37,788 nucleotides of DNA from Desulfobacteraceae bacterium. GTDB taxonomy: Bacteria > Desulfobacterota > Desulfobacteria > Desulfobacterales > Desulfobacteraceae. Location: positions 1-37,788 of the forward strand of contig PIVS01000004.1 in the NCBI GenBank assembly GCA_003353855.1, in the 5' to 3' direction. Shown in pieces: positions 14,497 to 23,411 of this stretch. Below the pieces are notes generated by a model that saw only the letters and a program-made list of their open reading frames with translations, did no database searches and had not been told where the DNA came from. A program made the position numbers and the translations under genes. How positions within the stretch are numbered: position 1 is the first letter of the stretch; each line of letters begins with the position of its first letter.

Positions 14497-16307
14497 TCCC
14501 AGGTTACCCGCAAAATTTCCTGGTAAGTGGTCTGACCCTCCAGCATTTTTTTAATCCCATTCTGACGAAGCAGGGTCAATCCTTCTTCAACAGCCTTGGC
14601 TCTTAAATCTTCGAGACTGGCATCATTGGAAGTCAAACGCTTGAGGGATTCGGAATAGGGAAGGATTTCATAAATTCCGGTCCGTCCGCTATAGCCCGTA
14701 TTCCTGCATTTTACACATCCCTTCCCATGGGAAAGTAAAATATTGCCTTTTTGGGGAACAATAATCCCCAAGCCTGCCAATTCGCTGGCATCCATTTCAA
14801 AGGTCTGGGCACAATGGGGACAAATTTTTCTGACCAGGCGCTGGGCAACAATACCGTTCAGGGAGGAATGAACCAGATAGGGAGGAATCCCAAGGTCCAG
14901 CAGCCGGAACACCGTTGAAACCGCATCATTTGTGTGGAGGGTGGACAGAACCAGGTGACCGGTCAAGGCGGCCTGAACCGCTGCCTGGGCCGTTTCAAGA
15001 TCTCTGATCTCCCCCACCATGATGATATCAGGATCCTGGCGGAGAATATTTCTCAATACAGAGCCAAAGGTTACGTTAATGGCAGGCTGAACCGCAATCT
15101 GATTAAACTCCTCATGAACCATTTCAATAGGGTCTTCAATGGTGGTGATATTCACCTCGGGAGAAGAGAGCATTCGCAGACTCGAATAGAGGGTGGTCGA
15201 TTTTCCGGAACCTGTGGGGCCTGTCACCAGAACAATACCAAAGGGCATGGCAATCAGCTTTTTATACCGTTCAAAATCATTCTTTAAAAACCCCAGCATC
15301 TCAAGGTCCTGGAACAAGACATCCGGGTCCATTATCCTCATGACCACCTTTTCCCCAAAGGCCACGGGAATGGTGGAGACCCTGATTTCAACCTCTGCAT
15401 CCCCCTTTCCCATTTTGATCCGGCCGTCCTGGGGTCTTCTTTTCTCAGCCATATCCAGTCCTGAAAGGGTTTTAATCCTGCTGACCACTGCATTGTGAAG
15501 TTTTTTAGGCAGCTTGTATACCGTATTTAAGGCACCGTCAATGCGCATTCTCACCAGACAGATTTCCCGTTTAGGTTCAATATGGATATCACTGGCTTTT
15601 TGTTCAAAGGAGTAGGAAAACAGGTGATTGACCGCATTTACAATATGCTGATCCGTTGCCGGGGAGTCCAGGGAAGTCAGGCTGACAAATTGTTCAAGAT
15701 TCCCCAGGTCAACCCCTTTTTGTGAAAACAGATCCTCAGCCGCTGAAATGGAATAATGAAATCCAAAAAATTCATTGATCAATTTTATAATGTCTGACTT
15801 GGAACTGACAATGGGTTTGACTTTCAATTTTGAGACCATCTCCACGTCCTTAAGGGCCTCATAGTTGAATGGGTCGGGGGTTGCCACCACCAGCTTGCCC
15901 TCTTCCACTTTCAGGGGCAGGAGAAGGTGCTTTAAGGCAAAGGATTTTGAAATGGTGCCTGTGACAAGGTTTAATTCCAGTTTTAAGGGATCTATTTTTA
16001 TATATTCAAGACGATAAGCCGCAGCAATGGCTTTATAAATCAAATCTTCATCAATAATTTCCCCCGGCTGATCAAGCCGGTCAATCTTTAAATATAAAAC
16101 AACATCTATAAAGGGTATCTGGAGAACGGCTCTTTTCCTTGCCTCTCCTGTCAAAGATTTATCCTTTACCCGGCCCCATAAAATTTCTTTGGTCTTTTTT
16201 TCCCTGGCCAACAATCCCTTTGCCTGGTCCTTTGAAATCAATTTTGCTGCAATAAGAACTTTACAAATATTGGTGGAAGAAAATTTTGGATTGTTCCGAT
16301 CCTGCAT
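14472..16307 (-). CDS. GspE/PilB-type secretion or pilus-assembly ATPase (second copy)
   Basis: This is a 611-residue traffic ATPase with an MshEN-like N-terminal domain (about 75-185), ASDIHIEPKRE (238-248), Walker A GPTGSGKS (363-370), the Asp box TIEDPIEM (389-396), Walker B DPDIIMVGEIRD (425-436), the His box STLHTND, and the zinc cysteines CPHC and CVKC. It would power pilus assembly or protein secretion at the inner membrane. It is clearly distinct from the first copy at 7085. The ATG has AGGTGA 8 nt upstream and a promoter with TATAAT further up. It is monocistronic and convergent with the LysM gene. No pilin, secretin or inner-membrane platform gene is in the window. Confidence 0.92.
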   Translation of the reverse strand: MQDRNNPKFSSTNICKVLIAAKLISKDQAKGLLAREKKTKEILWGRVKDKSLTGEARKRAVLQIPFIDVVLYLKIDRLDQPGEIIDEDLIYKAIAAAYRLEYIKIDPLKLELNLVTGTISKSFALKHLLLPLKVEEGKLVVATPDPFNYEALKDVEMVSKLKVKPIVSSKSDIIKLINEFFGFHYSISAAEDLFSQKGVDLGNLEQFVSLTSLDSPATDQHIVNAVNHLFSYSFEQKASDIHIEPKREICLVRMRIDGALNTVYKLPKKLHNAVVSRIKTLSGLDMAEKRRPQDGRIKMGKGDAEVEIRVSTIPVAFGEKVVMRIMDPDVLFQDLEMLGFLKNDFERYKKLIAMPFGIVLVTGPTGSGKSTTLYSSLRMLSSPEVNITTIEDPIEMVHEEFNQIAVQPAINVTFGSVLRNILRQDPDIIMVGEIRDLETAQAAVQAALTGHLVLSTLHTNDAVSTVFRLLDLGIPPYLVHSSLNGIVAQRLVRKICPHCAQTFEMDASELAGLGIIVPQKGNILLSHGKGCVKCRNTGYSGRTGIYEILPYSESLKRLTSNDASLEDLRAKAVEEGLTLLRQNGIKKMLEGQTTYQEILRVTWDQLTISPG

Positions 16308-16375
16308 ATTGGGTTCACCTCATTATGTTTTAAAAAAGCAAAAAGATAAAGCATCAAGCTTAGTTGTACTTGTTT

Positions 16376-16405
16376 ATTATAAGTGATAGGCAAACGGGTT
16401 GTAAA
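16376..16405 (-). promoter_or_regulatory. sigma70 promoter of the second gspE/pilB gene
   Basis: On the - strand, TTTACA (16405-16400) and a perfect TATAAT (16381-16376) are separated by 18 nt. Transcription would begin near 16369, about 60 nt before the ATG at 16307. The intergenic stretch between this gene and nuoN (16308-16502) holds no other feature; no intrinsic terminator for the nuo operon is evident. Confidence 0.55.
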
Positions 16406-16502
16406 GGTCTATCAGAAGAATGGGTTGGGTATACACCGCTTCAAATGTTAATTTACCGGAGCGGAGCATGGGTTGCACCTTTGGCCCAAGAGCGCCTGTG
16501 AC

Positions 16503-17936
16503 TTAAGGTAGAGAGGCCAGGGGTACAGCGTTACGTATTGCCAGGTCAAAAAAGTTCATGACCGGCCCCGGGAAAATGCCCAGGGCAAAGATGATGATAA
16601 TCAATGCGCCGCCAAGGCATTTTGAAAAGGGGCTGAGCATAAGGCTGATCTCTTTTTGTGTATCCCCGGTATAGGCGGCCCGGATCAGTTTTAGATAGAA
16701 AAAGGCTGAAACCCCAGCGTTGATCACAGCCAGGATTACCAAAGGATACATCCCCTCCTTGATGGCAGAGACAAAGACCAGAAACTTTCCCATGAATCCT
16801 GCGCTGGGGGGAATTCCGGCAAGCCCTATGGCGCCTGCTGTAAGGGTGGCCGCAAGGATCGGGGATCGTTTGTGGAGTCCCTTGATGTCATTGAAACTGA
16901 TGTTGTTGCTCAGGGGGGCCAGGTGATAGATAACATAAAAGCAGGCCATGTTCACAAACATGTAGGCGGTGATGTAATACCCGACGGCCATCATGCCCTC
17001 GTGGTTTCCCGCGGCAATCCCCACCATGAGGTAACCCGCATGGGCGATGCTGGAATAGGCCAGAAGGCGCTTGATGTCATTCTGAACAAGGGCGGACAGG
17101 TTGCCGACGGTCATGGACAACACGGCCAGAATGGAGATGATTACCAAGAGGACACTTGGTACATGTCCCAGGAGAATGATAATTCTAAGCAGCATGATGG
17201 TGGCACCCACCTTGGGGATGGTGGCCACAAAGGAGGCAGTCTCATTGGCAGCCCCCTGGTAGACATCAGGAGCCCAAAAATGCAGGGGAAACAATGCCAG
17301 CTTGAAAAAAATCCCGCAGAGAATCAGGGTAAACCCCATGACCAGCATGGGATGGGTGTTGATCATCCCCGGTACGATCCGGGCCAGCTGGTGCAGGTAG
17401 GTGGTATGGGTCAGGCCGTAGACATAGCCCATGCCGTAGAGGGTCAGGCCCATGGCAAGGGCTCCGAACATCATGTACTTTAAGGCCGCTTCCATCTGGG
17501 CCCGGTACCCTCTGCCCTTGCGCCGGAAAGGAATGATCACATAAACGCAGAATGAAGAGATTTCAAGGCAGAGGATCATTGTTAAAAATTCGGCTGCACT
17601 GGACAGAAGCACCAGGCCGAATACACTTAAAAAAAGGAAAAAATAGTATTCCGCGTTCAGCCGCTCTTTGACCCCCAGAAGCCCGGGACTCATGGCAATG
17701 ACAAAAAATAGCCCGATGCACAGGATCAGCTTGAACCCCTGGGAAAAGGGATCGATGCTGTAGGCGTTGAAAAAGAAAACCCCTGACTGCCCCAGGGATG
17801 CAACAGCTGCAGCTGCTCCAAGGAATGCAGCGATCAGTGCCGTACGTCTCAGGGTGTTGGCCGAAAGTCTTCCCAGAGAAAGCAGGAAAAAGACCAGTGC
17901 TACTGCGATTAAAACAAATTCAGGTAAAAATTGCAT
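16503..17936 (-). CDS. nuoN: NADH-quinone oxidoreductase subunit N (antiporter-like)
   Basis: The 477-residue membrane protein has about 13-14 helices. The antiporter-family residues are visible: E125 in LCLEISSFCVYV, K212 in IFFKLALFPLHFWAPDVYQGA, and K242 in ATIPKVGATIMLL. NuoN is one of the proton-pumping subunits of the complex I membrane arm. It is the last gene of the operon, 28 nt after nuoM. Length and motifs match the family (E. coli 485). Confidence 0.95.
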   Translation of the reverse strand: MQFLPEFVLIAVALVFFLLSLGRLSANTLRRTALIAAFLGAAAAVASLGQSGVFFFNAYSIDPFSQGFKLILCIGLFFVIAMSPGLLGVKERLNAEYYFFLFLSVFGLVLLSSAAEFLTMILCLEISSFCVYVIIPFRRKGRGYRAQMEAALKYMMFGALAMGLTLYGMGYVYGLTHTTYLHQLARIVPGMINTHPMLVMGFTLILCGIFFKLALFPLHFWAPDVYQGAANETASFVATIPKVGATIMLLRIIILLGHVPSVLLVIISILAVLSMTVGNLSALVQNDIKRLLAYSSIAHAGYLMVGIAAGNHEGMMAVGYYITAYMFVNMACFYVIYHLAPLSNNISFNDIKGLHKRSPILAATLTAGAIGLAGIPPSAGFMGKFLVFVSAIKEGMYPLVILAVINAGVSAFFYLKLIRAAYTGDTQKEISLMLSPFSKCLGGALIIIIFALGIFPGPVMNFFDLAIRNAVPLASLP

Positions 17937-17964
17937 ATTCAGATCCTAAAACCCCTTGGGGCGG

Positions 17965-19554
17965 TTAAATCAATCCCTTGATAAAGGTGGTCATTGAAAA
18001 AAGCCAGGCATGGCCTGCGCCCTGTGCCTGTGGAATATGGGATATCCCATCCTGGTATTGTCTGACCAGGTGGGTGACGCTGGCATCGGTAATCGAGAGA
18101 AAGGTTGCAGGCGCAAGCCCGATCCAGAAGACAAAGAGTGCCAGGAAGGCCAGAGTCCCTGTTTCCCTCAGGTTCAAATCCCAGCCTGCTCTGTTGGCGT
18201 CAGCCTTTCCATGTCCGTTGTCATCGGCCCAGATCATTTTCTGGGTCAGCCTCAGCATGTATGCGGCCGCCAGAACTGCTCCGGGAATCGCTGCCCCCCC
18301 GATGAGGGGGTTTGCCTTGAAGGCGGCAATGAGGATCATGACCTCCCCCACAAAGGAGTTGGTGCCGGGAAAGCCGAAGGAAGACAGGGAAAAGATCACG
18401 AAAAAGGTAAGGAACAAGGGCATTGACCGGCCCAGGGCCGAGTTGTCCGCAATCTCCCGGCTGTGGGTCCGCTCGTACAAAAGCCCGAGGCATACGAACA
18501 GGGCGCCGGTGGTAATTCCGTGGTTGACCATCTGGAGGATGGCACCCCGTATGCCCATGGCCGAGACCATAAAAATACCCAGGGTGACAAAACCCATATG
18601 GCCTACACTGGAATAGGCAATGAGTTTTTTCATATCGGTCTGGCCCAGGGCCAGGTAGCCCCCGGCAATGATGGAGATGATGGAAATCGTGATAAAGGCC
18701 GGTGCAAAAAGCTGGGTGGCCCCCGGTGCTATGGGGATGCAGAATCTTAAAAATCCGTATCCACCCATTTTAAGAAGCACCGCCGCAAGGATCACACTTC
18801 CCGGGGCCGGAGCCTCCACATGGGCGGCGGGCAGCCAGGTATGCAGCGGAAACATTGGGATCTTAATGGCAAAGGCCAGGGCCAGGGCCAAAAAGATCAG
18901 AACCTGATATTTCAGACTGAATGAATGTTCCATGATGGCCGGGATGAAAAAGGTTCCGGTCTTGATATAGATGGAAACCATGGTGATGATCAGAAAGACG
19001 CTGCCCAGAAGGGTGTAGAGAAAAAATTTGATGGCGGCATAATCCCGTCTTTCCCCGCCCCACACTGCAATGAGCAGGTACATGGGAATCAACATGGCCT
19101 CCCAGAAGATGAAAAACAAGATGGTGTTCAGGCTTACAAAAACCCCCAGCATGAAGGTTTCCATCAACAGAACACAAAAGACAAACTCCTTGTGCCGTTG
19201 GCCGATATAGTTAAAGGAACAGAGCATAACCACAGGCATGATCAGGGCTGTGAGCATGACCAGAAGCAGGCTTATCCCGTCCACCCCCACAGTGTAGTTG
19301 ATGTTAAAGGCACTGATCCAGGAATGGTCTTCGGCAAACTGGTAGAGGTGGCTTGCCCTATTAAAATGGGTAAACAAGGGCAATGCCGCAAGGGCTGTGA
19401 CCAGGGTTACCAAAAACCCCCAGACCTTTTGGGCGGAAGTTGCTTTCCCCTCCCTGTCCGGGAGGAGCAGGGTGATGAGCGCCCCTGCCAGGGGCAGCAG
19501 CAGAACCGATGAAATAACCGGATAGCCCAGGGTGTTGTAAATAAGATAATCCAT
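17965..19554 (-). CDS. nuoM: NADH-quinone oxidoreductase subunit M (antiporter-like)
   Basis: This is a 529-residue integral membrane protein of complex I. Channel residues are E152 in FFIFWEAMLIPMYLLI, K231 in AFAIKIPMFPLHTWLPAAHVEAPAPGS, and the following Lys in LLKMGGYGFLRF. It contributes one of the proton half-channel pairs of the membrane arm, between the L-type subunits and NuoN. It begins 4 nt after the preceding gene. Length is typical (about 500-530). Confidence 0.95.
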   Translation of the reverse strand: MDYLIYNTLGYPVISSVLLLPLAGALITLLLPDREGKATSAQKVWGFLVTLVTALAALPLFTHFNRASHLYQFAEDHSWISAFNINYTVGVDGISLLLVMLTALIMPVVMLCSFNYIGQRHKEFVFCVLLMETFMLGVFVSLNTILFFIFWEAMLIPMYLLIAVWGGERRDYAAIKFFLYTLLGSVFLIITMVSIYIKTGTFFIPAIMEHSFSLKYQVLIFLALALAFAIKIPMFPLHTWLPAAHVEAPAPGSVILAAVLLKMGGYGFLRFCIPIAPGATQLFAPAFITISIISIIAGGYLALGQTDMKKLIAYSSVGHMGFVTLGIFMVSAMGIRGAILQMVNHGITTGALFVCLGLLYERTHSREIADNSALGRSMPLFLTFFVIFSLSSFGFPGTNSFVGEVMILIAAFKANPLIGGAAIPGAVLAAAYMLRLTQKMIWADDNGHGKADANRAGWDLNLRETGTLAFLALFVFWIGLAPATFLSITDASVTHLVRQYQDGISHIPQAQGAGHAWLFSMTTFIKGLI

Positions 19555-19558
19555 TGTC

Positions 19559-21349
19559 CTATGCTCCTGTTTTCAATAGCACGATCAGGGCGATCAAGCC
19601 GAAAAGACAGATCACGGCCGCCCCGATATAGTGCTGGATCTTTCCTGTCTGTATATGCCGAAGCTGGTCACCGCCGGCCAGCACGGATTTTGCCGCCCCG
19701 TCAACAGCCCAGTCGATCCCCTCTTTGTCAAACCGTGTAAATCCCCTGGCAAGTGCCCTTGTCATGCGAAGGCCCACACTCTCATAGACATTATTCAGCA
19801 CCCGGTCCATGCCGCCCAGCCATTTTTTAACCCATGTCATAAACCTGGGTATTCCTTTTCTGTAGAACCAATCCACATCCAGGGCAACCCTGTCTTCCGG
19901 GGTCAGCCGACGGATGAAAAGATAAAACCCAAGACCGGTAAAACACAGGATCTGAAGAGTTTCAGCCAGGTGATAGGCCGAATAGGGCTGGTAGTCTGTC
20001 GCATAGGGCAGCAGCGCATACAGGGCACGGTAACCCGGGCCCGTGCCCAGAAAGATGCATAGAAAAGCCGCCAGCCCCATGGCCAGGTTCATCTGCCAGC
20101 CCGCCTCCTTTGGTACAGGAGAATAGGTTTTGTCTTTTCCGAACCAGATAAAATAGGGCAGTTTGATGCCCACAGACAAAAAGGTACCAACAGCGGCCAG
20201 GGAAAGTATGAGCATGATCACGGGCTGGTGGTTTTCACCGGCTGCGGCAATGATCATGGACTTGGAGATAAACCCGCTGGTCAGGGGAAAGCCTGAAATG
20301 GAGATCCCGCCGATAAGGGTAAAGAAAAAGGCCCAGGGCATATACCGGTACAGCCCCCCCAGTTCACTGAGTTTGGATCTGCCGGTCATCTGGAGTACGG
20401 CGCCGGCCCCCATGAACAGCAGGGCCTTATAGAGGATATGGGCATAGGCATGGGCACAGGCTCCGTTAATGGCCATTTTAGTTCCGATGCCCACAGCACA
20501 GACCATGTATCCAACCTGACTGATGATATGGTAGGCCAGGATCCGCCTGGCGTCGTTTTCAATCACCGCATAAAACACACCGTAAAGGGTCATGACAGCT
20601 CCCAGAATGGTGAGCACCCCGAACCCTGGAAAAGCCCGGGCCAGAACATAGACTGCGCTTTTAGTGGTAAAAGCGCACATGAACACCGCCCCGGAAACCG
20701 TGGCCTCGGGATAGGCATCGGCCAGCCAGGCGTGGAGGGGAGGTACTGCTGCATTCAAAATAAAGCCTGTCATAATGAGGTATTCGGCTAGCCCTGCCCC
20801 GGCCGGATCCAGCCGGTCAAAGGAAAGGTCCCCTGTAACCTTGTACCGGAGCATAATCCCGCCCAGAAGGATGAGACCGCCCAGGGTGTGCATGAGCAGG
20901 TACCGAAATCCTGCGTTCCGGGCCTTTGGTCTTTTGCTGTACCAGATCAGGAAGACCGAGGAAAATGCCATGAGCTCCCAGAATACAAAGAGGGTCAGAT
21001 AGTCGCCGGCAAGTGTTGTGCCCAGAGCCCCTGCCACATAGAAAAAACCCGCAGCCTTCTGTCCCGCCTCTTTGACTTTAAGGCCGTACAGGGCACCGAT
21101 GAAGGCCATGATCACAAAGATGTGGAGAAAGATAAAGCTCAATTTGTCCAGCCGGCCTAGGACCAGGTCGAACCCGAGCCAGGTGGCCTTCCCGAAAACC
21201 GCAACTTCCGGCAGCATATAGATCACTGCCAGGGCAATGACGGGTATCGCAGGGAAAACTATCTTGATCAGCCGGATCTTCTGGAGCAACGGGGCCAGCA
21301 GTGCGGCTGCAATGAACCAGGCTGCCGGGTGGATGAAAAGATCAGTCAT
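19559..21349 (-). CDS. NuoL/MrpD-like antiporter subunit with C-terminal extension
   Basis: This 596-residue proton-conducting membrane protein of the NuoL/MrpD family sits in the distal NuoL position. The TM5 glutamate is present (E125, FVFWELMAFS), as is a TM8 lysine (K230, FTTKSAVYVLAR). The lysine that usually precedes the PLH motif appears as Asn199 (ILNAAVPPLHAWLADAYPEA). After about residue 470 comes a soluble amphipathic stretch (VDWFYRKGIPRFMTWVKKWL, then ARGFTRFDKEGIDWAVDG) and a final membrane helix after RHIQTGKIQHYIGAA, like the C-terminal end of NuoL/NdhF. It overlaps the 80-residue upstream gene by 8 nt. It probably supplies the NuoL-type lateral contact; exact equivalence to NuoL is inferred. 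Confidence 0.82.
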   Translation of the reverse strand: MTDLFIHPAAWFIAAALLAPLLQKIRLIKIVFPAIPVIALAVIYMLPEVAVFGKATWLGFDLVLGRLDKLSFIFLHIFVIMAFIGALYGLKVKEAGQKAAGFFYVAGALGTTLAGDYLTLFVFWELMAFSSVFLIWYSKRPKARNAGFRYLLMHTLGGLILLGGIMLRYKVTGDLSFDRLDPAGAGLAEYLIMTGFILNAAVPPLHAWLADAYPEATVSGAVFMCAFTTKSAVYVLARAFPGFGVLTILGAVMTLYGVFYAVIENDARRILAYHIISQVGYMVCAVGIGTKMAINGACAHAYAHILYKALLFMGAGAVLQMTGRSKLSELGGLYRYMPWAFFFTLIGGISISGFPLTSGFISKSMIIAAAGENHQPVIMLILSLAAVGTFLSVGIKLPYFIWFGKDKTYSPVPKEAGWQMNLAMGLAAFLCIFLGTGPGYRALYALLPYATDYQPYSAYHLAETLQILCFTGLGFYLFIRRLTPEDRVALDVDWFYRKGIPRFMTWVKKWLGGMDRVLNNVYESVGLRMTRALARGFTRFDKEGIDWAVDGAAKSVLAGGDQLRHIQTGKIQHYIGAAVICLFGLIALIVLLKTGA

Positions 21350-21584
21350 AATAGTTGGGTTCCTTCATGAGCCAGACATGGTAAACGCCCTTGAACAGGG
21401 CTATCATACCGATGCACCCGACAAAGGCAAACAGAGCCCAGAATCCGTTTACGGTATCTCCCCAAAAATGTGTGCTATGCCTGGGAGCAAAGCAGTCAAA
21501 GATTACGCTGGCCGCGGCACTGCCCAGAAAAAGCCATTTGAGTGCCGACCTGCGTTGTCGCAAAAATAAGAGGATACTCTGCAT
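21342..21584 (-). CDS. small membrane protein of the complex I operon, function unknown
   Basis: The 80-residue protein has a basic start (MQSILLFLRQRRSALKW) and two predicted membrane helices (about 16-32 and 44-66), ending KGVYHVWLMKEPNYYD. I recognise no characterised family. It starts 1 nt after the stop of the preceding NuoL/MrpD-like gene and overlaps the following one by 8 nt, so it is translationally embedded between two antiporter-like subunits. That position suggests a small accessory subunit of the membrane arm, comparable in size to the small Mrp subunits, but there is no sequence proof. Confidence 0.75.
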   Translation of the reverse strand: MQSILLFLRQRRSALKWLFLGSAAASVIFDCFAPRHSTHFWGDTVNGFWALFAFVGCIGMIALFKGVYHVWLMKEPNYYD

Positions 21585-21585
21585 T

Positions 21586-23076
21586 TTAATTCACCACCGT
21601 ATGGATAAGGGTTAATAAAGGTCCTGGAAACAACCCCAGAACCAGGGTAAAAAGAGCGGTCACAAGCAGGGGAATCACCATGAACCTGATCAGTCCTGCT
21701 TTTTCCCTGTTTTCATACCCAGGGTCAACCAGAGTCTCCTTCCGGCCTGAATAGGCCTGGACCAGCACAGGCACAAAATACCCGGCATTGAGCAGAGAAC
21801 TTACCAGCAGCACCACAAGAAGGCCTATCTGCCCTGCTTCCATGGTGCCCACGGCCAGGAACCACTTGCTAACAAATCCCGAGACCGGGGGCACCCCGAT
21901 CATGGACAGGGAGGCCAGACCAAATGCGGCCAGGGTTATTGGCATGGTGTATCCGGTTCCTTTGAGCTCACGTATATCTTTTTTACCCGTGGCCACAAAG
22001 ATGGCGCCGGCGCAGAAGAAAAGAGTAATTTTGGCAAAGGCGTGGTTAACAATGTGGAACAGCCCGCCGGTAATCCCGGAAGGGGTCAGCAGGGCCACCC
22101 CCAGGATGATATAAGAGAGCTGGCTGATGGTGGAGTAAGCCAGGCGCGCTTTGAGGTTGGTCTGGGTCATGGCTATGAGGGATGCTGCGATAATGGTGAA
22201 AGAAACAATATAGGCCGTTATTATCCCAAGCCCCATACGCTCAAGCAGTGCCGTCCCGAACACCGAGAGCATGACCCTTGCAATGGAGAATACACCAACT
22301 TTTACCACCACCACAGCATGAAGCAGGGCAGACACAGGTGTTGGGGCCACCATGGCTGAGGGCAGCCAGTTGTGAAAAGGCATGATCCCGGCCTTGGCAA
22401 AACCGAAGAGGCATAAAAAATATGAGATTGCCACCAGGACATGGCTTGGGTTCCCGCTGAAAATACCCTGGACAATATCGGCTGAGGTGAACTCCAGGGT
22501 GCCGGCCTGAATGTAAATAATCACCATGGCCGGCAGCAGAAAGGCTTTGGAGGTGAAAAAAAGGTAGATCAGGTATTTTTTTCCACCCTCATAGCCTTCG
22601 GCATCCTGGTGGTGGGCCACCAGGGGATAGGTCACCACCGAGACAATCTCATAAAAGAGATAGAGGGTAAAAAAGTTGCCGGCAAAGGCAGCGCCCATGG
22701 CCCCTCCCACGGCTGCGGAATAGCAGACGAAGAACCTTGTCTGGGCGTGTTCGGACAGCCCCCGCATATAGCCGATGCAGTAGAATCCGGCAAGTATCCA
22801 CAAAAAGGAGGAGGTCCCCGCAAAAAGCAGGCTTAAGCCGTCCGCCCGAAAGGAGATGTTTATGCCCGGTAAGATCTGGGTTAGATGGAGGGTCAAAATG
22901 GACCCGCCCATTATTTTAGGGGCCAGTACCAGTACCGAGACAAAGGTCAGGACCGCCCCGGCAAAGGAGAAGAACTCCCTTAAGTTCTTCCGTTTCCCGG
23001 ACACAAGGTTTAAAATTGCCGCGGCAAAGGGCAGGATCACAGTGAGTGCCAGGGCTGGATGTGGTACAAAGGTCAT
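21586..23076 (-). CDS. NuoL/MrpD-like antiporter subunit
   Basis: The 496-residue membrane protein has the complete antiporter set: E143 in YLFYEIVSVVTYPLVAHHQ, K228 in FGFAKAGIMPFHNWLPSAMVAPTPVSALLHA, and K259 in VVVVKVGVFSIAR. The length and lack of a C-terminal lateral helix resemble MrpD rather than NuoL. With the 596-residue protein, NuoM and NuoN it makes four antiporter-like subunits in this operon. It begins 11 nt after nuoK. It could be an additional ion-translocating module; whether H+ or Na+ is moved cannot be told from sequence. Confidence 0.85.
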   Translation of the reverse strand: MTFVPHPALALTVILPFAAAILNLVSGKRKNLREFFSFAGAVLTFVSVLVLAPKIMGGSILTLHLTQILPGINISFRADGLSLLFAGTSSFLWILAGFYCIGYMRGLSEHAQTRFFVCYSAAVGGAMGAAFAGNFFTLYLFYEIVSVVTYPLVAHHQDAEGYEGGKKYLIYLFFTSKAFLLPAMVIIYIQAGTLEFTSADIVQGIFSGNPSHVLVAISYFLCLFGFAKAGIMPFHNWLPSAMVAPTPVSALLHAVVVVKVGVFSIARVMLSVFGTALLERMGLGIITAYIVSFTIIAASLIAMTQTNLKARLAYSTISQLSYIILGVALLTPSGITGGLFHIVNHAFAKITLFFCAGAIFVATGKKDIRELKGTGYTMPITLAAFGLASLSMIGVPPVSGFVSKWFLAVGTMEAGQIGLLVVLLVSSLLNAGYFVPVLVQAYSGRKETLVDPGYENREKAGLIRFMVIPLLVTALFTLVLGLFPGPLLTLIHTVVN

Positions 23077-23087
23077 TACAGATTCCC

Positions 23088-23402
23088 TTACAGTTTCAAG
23101 TCTTTAACATCCTCTGGATCCACCGTATAGTACTTACGGTAGACCGAAAGGCTTACGCTGACCACAATGGCCGCCTCTGTGGCGGCGAGCCCCATGATGA
23201 ACATGGCGAATATGCGGCCGGTATCAGGTTCAGGCGCGGTAAATCTGGAAAAGGCCATAAAATTCAGAGCCGCCCCGTTGAGAATCAGCTCCACGGCCAC
23301 CAGCATCCGGATAAAGGAGCGTCGCTGGATCAGTCCGTAGCACCCGGCCGCGAACAAAAATATGGCAAGGAGCAGGTAGATGTAAATATTTTCACTTAAC
23401 AT
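23088..23402 (-). CDS. nuoK: NADH-quinone oxidoreductase subunit K
   Basis: This is a 104-residue, three-helix membrane subunit of complex I. The two buried glutamates of the central proton axis are present: E38 in VAVELILNGAALNF and E76 in GLAATEAAIVVSVSLS. AAGGAAG, inside the nuoJ-nuoK junction, precedes the ATG. It is 9 nt downstream of nuoJ. Length and motifs equal the family (about 100). Confidence 0.96.
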   Translation of the reverse strand: MLSENIYIYLLLAIFLFAAGCYGLIQRRSFIRMLVAVELILNGAALNFMAFSRFTAPEPDTGRIFAMFIMGLAATEAAIVVSVSLSVYRKYYTVDPEDVKDLKL

Positions 23403-23411
23403 GGTTCTTCC

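Noticed and set aside
16872-17483. 203-codon open frame on the + strand, antisense to nuoN
   Set aside because: Rich in Gly, His and Gln as expected from the reverse complement of membrane-protein codons; nuoN is certain.
17978-19512. Several open frames (up to 212 codons) antisense to nuoM
   Set aside because: Shadows in GC-rich coding DNA, with no domain and overlapping one another.
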